Assembly (NCBI GenBank): GCA_903865745.1 | Contig: CAIPKV010000052.1 | Location: 1 to 64,000, forward strand | Reading direction: 5' to 3' | Source of the DNA: an uncultured Verrucomicrobia subdivision 3 bacterium | GTDB lineage: Bacteria; Verrucomicrobiota; Verrucomicrobiia; Limisphaerales; UBA11358 | DNA length: 64,000 nucleotides | Part shown: positions 8,124 through 20,500 of the stretch, piece by piece | Layout: each line of letters begins with the position of its first letter | Position numbering within the stretch: position 1 is the first letter of the stretch | Made by a program: the position numbers and the translations under genes | The notes under the pieces: model-generated | What the model saw: only the letters and a program-made list of their open reading frames with translations | Told to the model about the DNA's origin: nothing | Database searches by the model: none

Positions 8124-10592
8124 ATGATTAAAAATCTGACTTCAAAATGCGTCGCCCTGGTGGTCGTCGTCGCCGCTGCCATTGCTTTCCCTGCCGCCGC
8201 CGTCAACGTAACGGTACAGGCAGATCAAGGCAAAGCCATCAGCCCCGACCTCTTCGGTATCTTCTTTGAGGACATCAATTATGCCGCCGATGGCGGTCTT
8301 TACGCCGAGCTCGTCCAGAACCGCTCCTTTGAATACTCCGCCGCCGACCACAAAGATTGGGATTCGCTGACGGCTTGGTCGTTGGTCACGCGTGATGGGG
8401 GTAGGGGATCGGTCGAAGTTGAGGCCAGTGAACCGCTCAATACCAACAATCCGCATTATGCGGTTGTGACCGCTGACTTAGGCGGTGGCAGCGTGGGGCT
8501 GATGAATTCCGGTTTCGACGGCATTCCGCTGAAAGCCGGCGACAAGTACGACGTATCTTTATTTGCCCGGCAGGAATCTGGCCAGGCGATGCCGCTGACG
8601 GTCCGGTTGGAAAGCAAGGACGGCACGGTATACAGCGAGACCAGTTTTCCCGCCCTGACGAAAAACTGGACAAAATACACCGCCACCCTTCAGCCCAGCG
8701 CTGTTGATTCCGATGCGCGCCTGGTGATTTTGACGACCGGCACCGGGACTTTCTACCTCGACACCGTCTCGCTCTTTCCCCAGCAGACGTTTCACAACCA
8801 TCCGAACGGCCTGCGCGCCGATCTCGCGCAGGTGATTGGCGATTTGCATCCGAAGTTTGTGCGCTTTCCCGGCGGCTGCCTGACTCATGGGTTTGGCTTA
8901 GGCAATATTTATCGCTGGAAGAACACCATCGGCCCGATTGAGCAGCGCAAAGAACAGTTCAATATCTGGCATTACCACCAGTCCGTTGGCCTGGGCTTCT
9001 TTGAATACTTCCAGTTCTGCGAAGACATCGGCGCGAAGCCGCTCCCCGTGCTGGCGGCGGGCGTCTGCTGCCAGAGTTCGCCCGGTGGCCAGCATGGCAT
9101 CCCCATGGCCCAGATGCCGCAATATGTGCAGGACGTTTTGGATTTGGTGGAATACGCCAATGGCCCGACCAATTCCACTTGGGGCGCGCAGCGGGCCGCC
9201 GCCGGTCATCCCGCCCCGTTCCATCTGGAATATCTTGGCATTGGCAATGAGGACGCCCAGACGCCGGAGTTCGGTGTCCGGTTCCAGATGATTTACGATG
9301 CCGTCAAGGCGAAGTATCCCAACATCACCGTCGTTGGCACAGTCGGGCCGGCGCCGGCGGGTGGCGATTTCGATGAAGGCTGGAAGTTTGCCAATTCGCT
9401 GGGCGTCGACATCGTGGACGAACATTATTATCAGAGTCCGAATTGGTTTCTCTCGAATCAATTTCGCTATGATTCCTACGATCGCGCCGCCACCAAGGTC
9501 TATGTCGGCGAATACGCTTCGTGGGGCAACTCGCTCTTCAACGCCCTGGCTGAGGCCGCCTACATGACCGCGTTGGAACGCAATGGCGATGTCGTGCGGA
9601 TGGCGTCGTACGCCCCGCTGCTTGGCAAAGAAAACCACATGCAATGGCAGCCCAACCTCATTTACTTCGACAATCAGAAGGTCAGTCCGTCCGTGAATTA
9701 TTATGTGCAGCAATTGTTCAGTGAGAATCAGGGCGATGTTTACCAGCCGACCACCGTTGCCAATGGCTCGCCGGGCAGTAACCACCGTGGTTTCCTATTG
9801 GGTACTTGGGATACGCAAGCGCAATTCTCGGAGGTGAAAGTAGTTAGTGGTTCGCAGACCTTGGTGGATGAGCCGCTAACTGTTGATACTAAAAACTGGA
9901 CGGCTGAATCCGGCAGTTGGGATGTGGCGAATGGTTTTTATACCCAAGGCGCCAACGGTGAACCCACCATTTCCCGGCTGACGACCACCATTGACCAGGC
10001 CAATTACACCCTGACGCTCCGGGCTCGGAAGACTGGAGGCCAGGAAGGTTTCCTCATTGGATTCGGCGCGACGGATGCCAACAATTATTATTGGTGGAAC
10101 CTCGGTGGCTGGGGCAATCATCAAGATGCCATAGAAAAAATCAGCAACGGCGCCAAGTCCACCCTCGGCAAGCCAGTGGACGGCAGTATTGATTTGAACC
10201 GCTGGTACGACATCAAAATCCAGGTCGCCGGTTCGCGCATCAAATGTTATCTCAACGGCGTCTTAATTCATGACCTCAGAGATGGCTCGTCAGGTGGTTT
10301 GCCGGACGGGTTGGCGACTTCCTGCGTCAAAGATTCCAAGACCGGCGACGTCATCGTCAAGGTCGTGAACGTGACCGATACCGCCAAATCGGTTGAACTC
10401 AATCTCGCCGGCCTTGGCCAAATCAATCCAGCGGCGACCAAAACCGTTTTGACCGGCAATCCCAAGGCTGAGGACACCTTTGATAATCCGCAGGCCATCC
10501 TCCCGCAAACGGCAGACCTCACCGTCGGCTCGAGCTTCGATTATGACGCTCCGGCGTCTTCCTTCACAGTAATCCGGATGAAAACCCGCTAA
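8124..10592 (+). CDS. Secreted GH51 alpha-L-arabinofuranosidase
   Basis: About 822 residues from the ATG at 8124. I prefer this start over an in-frame ATG at 8076 because it gives a clean signal peptide (MIKNLTSKCVALVVVVAAAI, then 'AFPAAAVNV'). The order is: a beta-sandwich/CBM4-9-like insert ('FEYSAADHKDWDSL' on), the GH51 TIM barrel, a DUF1080-like concanavalin module ('TAESGSWDVANGFYTQG' to 'KCYLNGVLIHDL'), and the closing GH51 beta-sandwich. Catalytic acid/base is Glu in 'LGIGNEDAQ' and nucleophile is Glu in 'VYVGEYASWG'. It should release terminal arabinofuranose from arabinoxylan or arabinan outside the cytoplasm. A second gene of the same design lies at 23112, beyond the giant beta-repeat gene. 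Confidence 0.9.
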   Translation: MIKNLTSKCVALVVVVAAAIAFPAAAVNVTVQADQGKAISPDLFGIFFEDINYAADGGLYAELVQNRSFEYSAADHKDWDSLTAWSLVTRDGGRGSVEVEASEPLNTNNPHYAVVTADLGGGSVGLMNSGFDGIPLKAGDKYDVSLFARQESGQAMPLTVRLESKDGTVYSETSFPALTKNWTKYTATLQPSAVDSDARLVILTTGTGTFYLDTVSLFPQQTFHNHPNGLRADLAQVIGDLHPKFVRFPGGCLTHGFGLGNIYRWKNTIGPIEQRKEQFNIWHYHQSVGLGFFEYFQFCEDIGAKPLPVLAAGVCCQSSPGGQHGIPMAQMPQYVQDVLDLVEYANGPTNSTWGAQRAAAGHPAPFHLEYLGIGNEDAQTPEFGVRFQMIYDAVKAKYPNITVVGTVGPAPAGGDFDEGWKFANSLGVDIVDEHYYQSPNWFLSNQFRYDSYDRAATKVYVGEYASWGNSLFNALAEAAYMTALERNGDVVRMASYAPLLGKENHMQWQPNLIYFDNQKVSPSVNYYVQQLFSENQGDVYQPTTVANGSPGSNHRGFLLGTWDTQAQFSEVKVVSGSQTLVDEPLTVDTKNWTAESGSWDVANGFYTQGANGEPTISRLTTTIDQANYTLTLRARKTGGQEGFLIGFGATDANNYYWWNLGGWGNHQDAIEKISNGAKSTLGKPVDGSIDLNRWYDIKIQVAGSRIKCYLNGVLIHDLRDGSSGGLPDGLATSCVKDSKTGDVIVKVVNVTDTAKSVELNLAGLGQINPAATKTVLTGNPKAEDTFDNPQAILPQTADLTVGSSFDYDAPASSFTVIRMKTR

Positions 10593-10719
10593 AGTCGTGG
10601 CACAGTCTGGGGTGATTTTCGCACCTGACTGGGTGCTCAAAGCCTGTTTTCCGGCTAACACAGCCAGCTACAATGGCTTGAACACATTTACCTTCCGCTA
10701 ACTGTTGTTTTTTATACAC

Positions 10720-10990
10720 GTACTGACGTCTATGGCTTATCCACAGACGTCTGTTTGTCACGCACAGACGTCTATAGCTCACCCACAGACGTCTGTTTGT
10801 CAGGCACGAACGTCTATAGCTCACCCACAGACGTCTGTTTGTCAGGCACGAACGTCTATGGCTGACGCACAGACGTCTGTACGCGAGACACAGACGTCTA
10901 TGGCTGACCCACGAACGTCTGTTTGTCTCGCACAAGCGTCTATGGGTGACCTACAGACGTCCTTTTGGTCCACAATGACGTCTTGATGAG
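10720..10990. repeat. 21-bp phase-locked array A (GACGTC-centred, 13 units)
   Basis: The pentamer ACGTC (once GCGTC) recurs at 10726, 10747, 10768 and then every 21 bp up to 10978: 13 units with no indel. Units alternate in two forms, ACGTCTATRGCT... and ACGTCTGTTTGTC..., giving a 42-bp higher order. Most units are centred on a palindrome, up to ACAGACGTCTGT at 10744-10755. Because 21 bp is seven codons, both strands show open frames with a 7-residue repeat; I regard these as a by-product. The array lies in the 920-bp gap between the GH51 gene and the giant gene. Confidence 0.9.
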
Positions 10991-11513
10991 CCGCCAACCC
11001 GCTCATCTTGGAGGGTCACGGAATCGGCTAAAGTGAACTACTGGCTTTAAACTGGTGGTCCTCAAACTGTCGTTGGCCATTTTAATTTATCTACCAGCCG
11101 ACGGCTTGACTTGGTTTTTTAAGGAATTCCGGACCCTTTTTGGCATGGCTGATTTGCTCAAAAAATATTTGGCGGAAATGGACAGCGAGATGTCGCACTA
11201 GTTCATGAAGCCATAGATATGATTTTTACGCCAGCATCAGCCGTGCGACATATTGTGACGTTTTGCTTAAAACGCCCCCGTTTGAAATCAATCTAAAGCG
11301 CTCGTTATTTCACCCGTGAACCCCTTTCAAATAGCTATCGCCAAAACCATCGCCTGGTTGGACGCTAACTTTGGCAGAGCGCTACAGCATCCAACGGTTG
11401 GATTGACAAACGTTACCCAGCTTCTTTGTCACGAAATTTAATTAGCAACCTTAACAAAACTGACTCCCCGAATCCCAAATTTAGTTCCCCACTCAACCCC
11501 AACCCCTAGTCTC
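10991..11513. other. Intergenic region upstream of the giant gene, no feature recognised
   Basis: About 520 bp between array A and the giant beta-repeat gene. I found no open frame of note, no tRNA-like structure, no convincing promoter boxes and no clear ribosome binding site before the ATG at 11514. The promoter of the giant gene probably lies here. Confidence 0.5.
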
Positions 11514-14500
11514 ATGAAAAACATCACCCGTCACCTCCTCACCACTGTCGTCGCCGGCTGCTCCTGGCTGGCGCTCTCAACCGTCTCCGTCTCGGCTGCC
11601 GGAACGGATACCTGGGTCGGCAACACCGACGCGAACTGGAACACGGCCGGCAACTGGACGACTGCTGGCGGCAGCACGCCGCCCGCCGCGGGTGATTCGC
11701 TGCTGTTTGGCTCGGCGGGCACCTCCGGCTCGACCTTGACCAATAATATTTCCAATCTGTCGCTGAACGGTATCACCCTGAATGGGCCGGGTGCGTTCAC
11801 CGTCAGTGGCAACGCCCTCACCTTGACGGGTGGCCTGACCAACGCTTCGACCGCCACGGAAGTTATCTCCGTGCTCTTGAGTGGCACGGGCGGCGTAGTG
11901 AATCCGGCGGGTACGGTGACGCTGGGCGGTGCGAATACCTACACCGGCAACACTGTTTTGGGTGACGGCACGGATGCCGCGGTTCTGAACCAGCCGGCGC
12001 CGACGGTTGGCGCAACCAATGTGGCGACCCCGGTTCTGTATCTGTCCTTTGACAAGGTTGCCGGCAAAACAGTCTTGAACGAAGGCAGTGGCGGGGCAGT
12101 GATGAACGGAGCGATAATGGGTACTGCTTCAATTGTCAGCGGCGGACGGCTGGGTGGAAATTGTTTGAGCGTTCCGGCACTCCTTAATTCTGGTTATGTC
12201 AAAATCAATAACCCGGTTGTGGCCATGACAGGCGCGGGTAGTTGGACGATTGGGATGTGGATCAAGACGTCAACTGCGGGAGCGGTCTATGCTTATCAAG
12301 GTGATGGAGGTTGGACCAGTGGCAACATGAGTTTTTATTTGAACGCTGGCAACACTACCTCGGGGACTCATGCCGGTGGTGTCAGTTACGCGCAGGGTTG
12401 GCAGACCGGTACAGCCGTCTGTAACGACGGCAACTGGCACTATGTGGTGATGACCCGTAATGGTTCCGCCACGGTTTTGTATGTGGACGGTAGTGTGGAT
12501 GCCTCGACCTCTAGTTGGGGTGCTGGCACGGGTGTTGGCAAGCAGTTGTGGATTGGTGCGAGCGGTGATAGCGCCGACGGTGCTGCCGGCTTGAATGGCT
12601 TGATTGATGAAGTTTCTGTTTATAACACTGCGTTGACCCTGACGCAGGTGCAATCACTTTATGCGGCGGGTACGCTCGAAGCGGGCACGATTTCGCCGGC
12701 TAGCTCGGTTTCGGTCGCCGCTGCTGCCACTTTGGATTTGTATGGTCGGGCACAGACGGTAGCTGGCTTAAGCGGTTCAGGCACGGTGGATTCGACGCTG
12801 GCCAGCGGCAAACCCGCTTTGATTGTCAACAACAGCACTACGAATGCTAGTGTCTTCAGTGGTGCTATCACCAACTCGGGTGCCACCAGTGCGCTTTCGC
12901 TCATCCAAGCGGGTACCAACAGTCTGACACTCAATGGCACGGCGGCCAATGGCTATACCGGCTCAACTATGGTTAATGGTGGCACACTCATTGAAGATTT
13001 TGCCAACGCCACTTCGGCTGCCAATCTCATTAGTAGCAGTTCGCCGCTTGTGCTCGGCGGCGGTACCCTGCAGGTCAAGCAGCAGAGTGCCATTACCACG
13101 TCGCAAACTTTTGCTGGCACCACAGTTTCTCCAGGTGCTTCGGTTGTTAACGGCACGCAGGTTGGCTCCGGGGCGGTGAATATTGCGCTCGGTGCCATCA
13201 CGCAAGTGCCCGGCGGCACGGTGGACTTCACTAATAATTCAACCGGCGCGACCACCACCACCACCAGTCCTATTGTCAACGGCATCCTTGGGGGTTGGGC
13301 GACGGTTGGAAATAACATTCCTTCCACGACATCGGGTGGTTGGGCGACCACCAATGGCAGCGGCCAAATCGTTCCATACGCGGGCTATACTACAGTTTCA
13401 GGCACTACTATATCTGCTGCGAGTGCTTCAACGCAGAACTGGATAACGGATGGTGGCACCCTTACAACCGGGGGGACTGTCAATTCGCTGATTGAGAGGG
13501 GCGGCACAGGCGATTTTATTGTCAACAACAGTATTACGCTGACCATTGCGAGCGGTGGTATTTTCATTGAGGGTGTAAACCAACGCTGGTTGGTGGCTGG
13601 TGGCAGCGCCAGCACTTTGAAATCAGGTCTGACGACGGGTGAAATGTACATTCATTCCGCCAATAATGCTTACAATGACTACGAAATCCGGCCGGTCATT
13701 GCCGACGGATCGGTTGCTACGACTGTTTATAAGGATGGTCCTGGGAATATCACGCTTGGTGGCTACGCCAAGACTTATTCGGGTGGTACGGTAGTCAATG
13801 GCGGTACGCTCCAACTTGCTCTCGGCGGTGCAACCGGTGTCATCCGTGGTACGCTGACCATTAATCCGGGCGCCACGGCTACCGCAACGGTTTTAGATGC
13901 AATCGGTTACACCACTGGAGTCACTGCCATCAACATCAATGGGGGTACATTTAATATTGGGGTTAACGCCAATAATGGTTTGTTGGCAACCGTGAATCTT
14001 ACTGGGGGGACTTTTAGTTCAACTGGCGGCGGGGCATTCAATTCAGCCGCTTTGGGGGTTAATTCATTGCCCAGTCCGATTACCTCTGTCTTCAGTGCCC
14101 CCTTCGCCATGCGCGGCGCCGGTTTGCCTATTAGTGTGGCTCAAGGCACTACAGCTAGTGGTATTGACCTCAACATTTCAGGCGCCATCGGCTATGGCTC
14201 GGGTGGCAGCGGTGGCATTACTAAAACCGGCGCGGGTACGCTAGAGCTTTCGGGTGCCAATACCTTCACGGGTAGCACCACCATCAATGCCGGGACCCTG
14301 TTCATCGGCGGTGGTGGCAAATTGGGTGGCGGAACTTATTCCGGTGCGATTGTTAACAACGGGATTCTGAACTACGGCAGCACGGCGGCACAAACCTTGT
14401 CCGGGGTCATTTCGGGAACAGGTCCGCTGATTGTGAGCGGTACCGGCATACCCGTGGTGACCGCCTCAAACACCTACACGGGTGGGACGGTCATTACTAA

Positions 14501-17500
14501 TGGCACTGAGTGGATTACGAGCGATGCCGCGTTAGGTGCGGTTCCGGGCAGTCCGGTGGTCAACCTAACCTTGAACGGCGGCACGTTGCACAACAACGTA
14601 TTGTCCGTCAACCTCGCCACCAACCGGACGATTTTACTCGGTCCGACGGGCGGTTATCTCGATTGCGGCTGGGGTGCAATCAATAACAATCCGAACACGA
14701 ATCTGACGGTCAATGGTTTGATCACCGGCACCGGCGGGTTGGGTATCAACTGGGATAACGGCAGCGTCGTCTTAAATGCGACCAACAATTATCAAGGACT
14801 AACCACCATTGGTGCGGCAGGCCCTGGTTATTATGCCGCTGCTGCGGCGAATCCGACCCTAGCCTTGGGCATTGACAACGCCTTGCCCTACGGGCCGAAC
14901 GCCAGCAATGTGGTGTTTGGAACCAGTGCGAACGCAAACTCCGTGCTCTTGAACCTGAACGGTCATAATCTCCAGATTAACGGTCTGTCGGGTAGCGCCA
15001 ATGCCATCATCAGCAACAGTGTGGCAGGCTCATACACCCTTACGTTTGGCAATAACAACGCCGGTGGCAATTATGCCGGTGTTATCGCTAACACCAATAG
15101 CACGCTGGCGCTGACCAAGATTGGCAGCGGCCTGCAGACACTCTCTGGAACCAACACCTACAATGGCAACACCACCATTTCCGGCGGCACGCTGGCACTG
15201 GGTGCGACGAGCTCGATTTCCAACTCGGCGAACATTTGGGTTGCCAGCGGAGCAATCTTTGATGTTTCGACGGTATCCGGGGGTTTTACGCTGGCCACTG
15301 GCCAGAACCTCTATGGTGGCGGCACGAACAATGGCCCCATCACAACGTCGGCTGCAGCAAACATCTATGCCGACGTGGGCGCTGGCTTTGCTACAAACAC
15401 CTTCAACAACAACCTGACCATTGCGGTCGGCTCAACCACTTACTTTAATCTGGGTACAAATTATAATGGAGCCAACGACTTCATCAGCATCAGCGGTAGC
15501 CTGGTGGACAACGGTTCGGTATCGATCAGCGCTCCGAGCACCTCGGCTAAACTAGCCACCAACAGCGATTATGTCCTGATGACAGCTGCCGGAGGTTTCT
15601 CGGGTTCGGTGTCGCCCACGCCGCTCTGGGGTGTCAAGCCGCTCAACTGGGCCAATTTCACGGTGATAACCAATGCTAACGGCGTCCTACTCCATTACAC
15701 GGCTTCTACTCCACCCATCATTGTTGCGGCCACAGCCAGCCCAACGCCGGTGACGCGTAATCAACACACTCTCATCACAGCCACGGTTGTTCAAGGTACC
15801 AGCTCTATAACGAATGCTACTCTGGATGCTAGCGTGTTTGGCCTGTCCGCGAGCATTCCGTTGGTGTTTGATTCGGCCTTAACGATTGGGCTGACCAACG
15901 TCTATACGAACAGCATTAGTATTCCGGCGAATACCGCCATCGGCGGCCCTTACGTTATGCCGGTCACGGTGGTTGATTCCGCGCCATTGACCGCTTCCGT
16001 GAACATTTCGCTGAACGTGGTGGCAACCAATCAGGTTTGGAACGGTGCCGGCCCAGATGCGAATACCGATGATAACACGAACTGGGTCAGCGGCGCGGCT
16101 CCCGGATACTTCGGTGATAGCATGGCTTTTGCCGGCAGTGTGAATACTAACCCGAACATGGATCAGAATTATACGGTGACCGGTTTGGCGTTCAGTAACA
16201 ATGCGGCTAGCTTCACCATCGGCGGGGGCAATACTTTGACCTTGTCCGGCAGCGGACCGATTGCCAACTATTCCACCAATACGCAGAATTTGAACATGAC
16301 CCTGGCGGATTCGGGAGGCGGTCTGACTGCCTCCGGCGTCGGCCCAATTGTACTGGGAACCACTGAAAGTTATACGGGTCCGACCACGGTAAGTTCAGGC
16401 ACTCTAAACGTCTCCAGTTCCGCCTCAGTGACTAGCACAGGCGTCACTACGGTGGGTAATACGGCCACTAACGCCGTACTAATCAACAATGGCGGAATGT
16501 CCCAACTCAAAATCAACGTCGGCACGGTGAGCAACGCGGTGGGTGCCATTTATCAAAATAGTTCCTACTTCTCGGAGAGTCAGGCTGGCGGTGCCACCGA
16601 CTTCCAGATTGGTAATGCCGCCGGTGCTTATGGCTACTTAAATGTCAGTGGCGGCACGGTAGGTACTTATGAACTCGGGATTGCTGGTGAATCGGGTGCC
16701 GGCAACGGCCTCGTGGATCTTTACGGCGGCACAATAAGTGACGGCGGCTGGCTGGTGATTTCACGCGTTACGGGGGCTTCGCCCCAAACCGGCGTCCTGA
16801 ATATTTTCGGAGGCACGCTTTACTATGGTAACACCGGCGGCGGCACTTTTGCCACCTGCTGGGGCAGTGGCCAAACCGCCGTCATCAACATCCTTGGCGG
16901 CTCAATCCAAAACAACTCTCTAACCACTTCCGGATTTAACTTGAACCAGAGTGGCAATGCTTCGAACACGGGCATTCTTAACCTGAATGGTGGCACCGCC
17001 CAAGCTTATAACGTGTTTGGTAGCTATGCTCAGTTAAACTTCAACGGTGGTACCTTGCAGCCGAGTGCAGCCAATGCGTCGTTTGTGACGGGCTTGGGTA
17101 GTGCGCGGATTTACAGCGGCGGCGCTACAATCAATGATAACGGCAATGCCATTACAATTAACCAGGCGCTGCTGGCTCCGACTGGCAATGGTGTCACCAC
17201 ACCCACCATTACTTCCGGTGGTGCGGGCTACGTTGCCCCGCCAATTGTCACCATCACGAATGGCGTGGGTGACACGACGGGCTCAGGGGCAACGGCGTTT
17301 GCTCAGATTGATAATTCCACCGGCAATATTACGAGCGGTCAGGTCACCAATATTATCATTACCTGCCCGGGTGTAAACTACTCGGTCACACCGACCTTCG
17401 TCTTGAGTGGTGGCGGGGCCAGCACACCAGCGGTAATCACTGGCAATGCCAACGCGGCCAATATCAGCGGCGGTCTGACCAAAACCGGAAGCACCACACT

Positions 17501-20500
17501 AACTTTAGGGGGCTCTAGCACCTATACCGGCAATACCGTTATCAATGGCGGCTCGCTCCAGTTGAGCGCGCCCGTGTTGCATCTGAGTTTTGATAATGTC
17601 AGTGGCGGCACGGTGATTAACCAGGGTAGCGGCGGCACGAATATGAATGGCACGCTAACGGGTACGGCCTCGATTGTTTCTGGCGGTCGCTTTGGCAATG
17701 CGTTGAGCATCCCGTCGGGTTTAGCGACCAATGCTTTTGTTTTGATTACTAATTCAGTCAACCCGCTTAATATCACGTCACCCAACAATAACTGGACGTT
17801 GGGGATGTGGCTTAAGACTTCTACAGCCGGTGGCGTCTATGCTTATCAGGGTTCTGGTGGCTGGAGCAGCGGTAACACCGAATTCTATCTGGAAAACGGG
17901 ACGGCGGGTGACGGGGCGGGAACGCATGCTGGCGGCGTCCGTTACGCTCAAGGCTGGCAATCAGGCACCAATGTAATTAATGATGGTAACTGGCACTTCG
18001 TTGTCATGACTTGTAATAATGGCACCAAGGCCCAGTATGTGGACGGTACCTTGGATTCGCTTGCTATCAACCAGTGGAATGGTGCCGGTAATGGCTCTGA
18101 AGTATGCATTGGTGGTACGCCGAGCGGCACTGCGGATAGCCAGATTGGCTTGAACGGTCTAATTGACGAAGTTTACATTTATAATCGCGCGCTGGGCCAG
18201 TCGGAGATTCAGCAGATATATAATAATAATAGTCCGCAGGTGCTGCCGACAAACACGCTGGTTAACGTGACATCCGGCACGTTGGATGCGGGTGGTCTTT
18301 CGCAACAGGTTGGGATGCTCACCGGATCAGGCAACGTCTTATTGGATGACAACACAGGCGCCTTGGGTGCATTGGTAGTAGGTAACGGTAGCACCAACAC
18401 CTTCAGTGGTGCCATCTCGGATACTTCTGGTGCGGGATCGCTCATCAAAGTTGGTACCGGCAAGCTGACGCTTTCCGGCGCGAACACTTATGGCGGCAGC
18501 ACAGTTATAAGCAACGGCACATTGGTCGTGAGTGGTTCCGTTGGTGCCGGCCCGGTGATTGTGGCCTCCGCTGGCACCTTGGGCGGCAGTGGCACGGTGA
18601 ATGGTTCAGTCACCGTCAGCGGTAATGTATCTCCTAGTGGCGAGGGCACATTTAGTTCACCCGGGACGACGCTCACCACGAGTAGTAATCTAACACTAGC
18701 CGCTGGCGGTATATGCAGTCTCGCGCTAAGTAGCAGTTACAACGGGGCAAATGATCAGATTATTGTAACCGGGGTCCTGACTAATAATAACCCCACTTAT
18801 ATCAGCGCTATTCACATCAGCGGTCCCAGCACGCTGGACCAGTCGGCCGACTATGTCCTGATTCAGACCTCTGGTGGGGTTGCGGGCACTTACTCATCCA
18901 CCGTGGTATGGGATGGGACCCCGCCGTCCAATGCCGCCAACTTCACCATCACTACCAACTCGAGCCAAGTGCTTTTGCACTATACGGCGACGACGCCGCC
19001 GACCGCGAGTATCTCGGCGGCACCCGCCACGGCATCTCGCAATCAGAGTGTCTTGGTAACGCTCAACGAGACCAATGGTAGTAGCGGCTACAGCAATGTG
19101 GTCCTAAATGCCAGTTCTATTGGCGCGGGCTACGTGACGCTGAATTTGAGTACTGGCAGCGGCGGCATCAATGTCTTCACCAACACAATCGCGGCCAGCG
19201 CCAGCACCTTGGCAACTACATACACTCTGGGGGCGATTGTGACAGACTCCAACGGCCTCACCGTTGGTGTGAGCTTTAGCTTGAATGTCGTGACTACGAA
19301 CGATGTGTGGAATGGTCTCGGTGCCGGCAATAATATTGCTGTTAACCTGAACTGGACCAATGGCGCTGCGCCGGGTTATGTCGGTGACAGTCTGGAATTT
19401 GCCGGCTCGACCCGGACTAGCCCGAACTTGGAAACCAATTACACTGTGACCGGTGTGACGTTTGATAATACGGCCAGCAATTTTAATATCGGCACGCTGA
19501 ACAGCAGTACGCTGGCTATTACAGCCAACGGCGTGGCCAACAACTCCGCCTACGCGCAGACCCTTAACGTGCCCGTCACCTTGAGTGCAGCGCAGACGCT
19601 CAACGCGGCCTCTGGTCCGTTGGCCTTAGGATCGAGCCTCACTAATGGCGGCTATCTGGTGACCGTCGCAGGTGTGTCTAACTCAACAGTCAATAGTATC
19701 AGCGGCGCCGGCGGGTTGACCAAGAATGGCGCTGGGATTCTAACCTTAAGTGGTGCGAGTACCTACACTGGCAACACAACAATCGGGGCGGGAACTCTCA
19801 ATCTCAGTGGTTCGCAGACGGGGGCTGGTGGACAGATGTTTGTGGGCAGCACCGCTGCCAATTCCGTGCTGCAAATCTCCGGCAGCCTGACCATGAGCAA
19901 CCTGATGGTTGGCAACGCCAGCGGCGCGGTTGGGGCTGTTTACCAGACCGGTGGTAGTGTGTCCGACGCCGTTGCAACAGCTTATGATAACAGCTGTATC
20001 GGAAACATCTTAGGCGCCTTTGGTTACTATTACGCAGGTGGGGGCACCTTTGCTTCGGCTGGTATTGCGGTCGGTGGCGAGCAGAATACTGCCAATATCA
20101 TAGTTCCTACCGGCGTGACCGGCGGTAATGGCATCCTGGATATTAATGGCAGCACAGTAAACGACAGTGGCTATCTCGTTATGTCCCGTGGTGCAACGAA
20201 TGAGACCGGCATTCTAAATGTATTCAACGGCACCCTGACATACGCTGGTGGCGGTATCGTCGCCAATTGGGGTTCCGGCAATCAGGTTTCCATCATTAAT
20301 ATTCTAGGTGGTGTCGTATCCAATACCGCGGCCGTTGGCTTCAACTTGAACCAGTCTGGCAACGTGACGAATACGGGCATTTTGAACTTGAACGGCGGCG
20401 TCGCCCGGGGAAATGTGGTGGCGGGCGCGCATGGTCAGGTCAATTTCAACGGCGGCACCTTGAAGGCCAGTGCGGCTAATGGGACATTCATGACGGGCTT

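Noticed and set aside
8898-9785. 295-codon minus-strand frame opposite the first GH51 gene, and a similar one at 23886-24569
   Set aside because: Both lie entirely opposite conserved catalytic regions of GH51 enzymes; codon bias explains them.
10564-10986. Open frames on both strands within array A with a seven-residue repeat
   Set aside because: A 21-bp unit keeps any stop-free frame open on both strands. There is no start context, no ribosome binding site and no sign of a folded protein.
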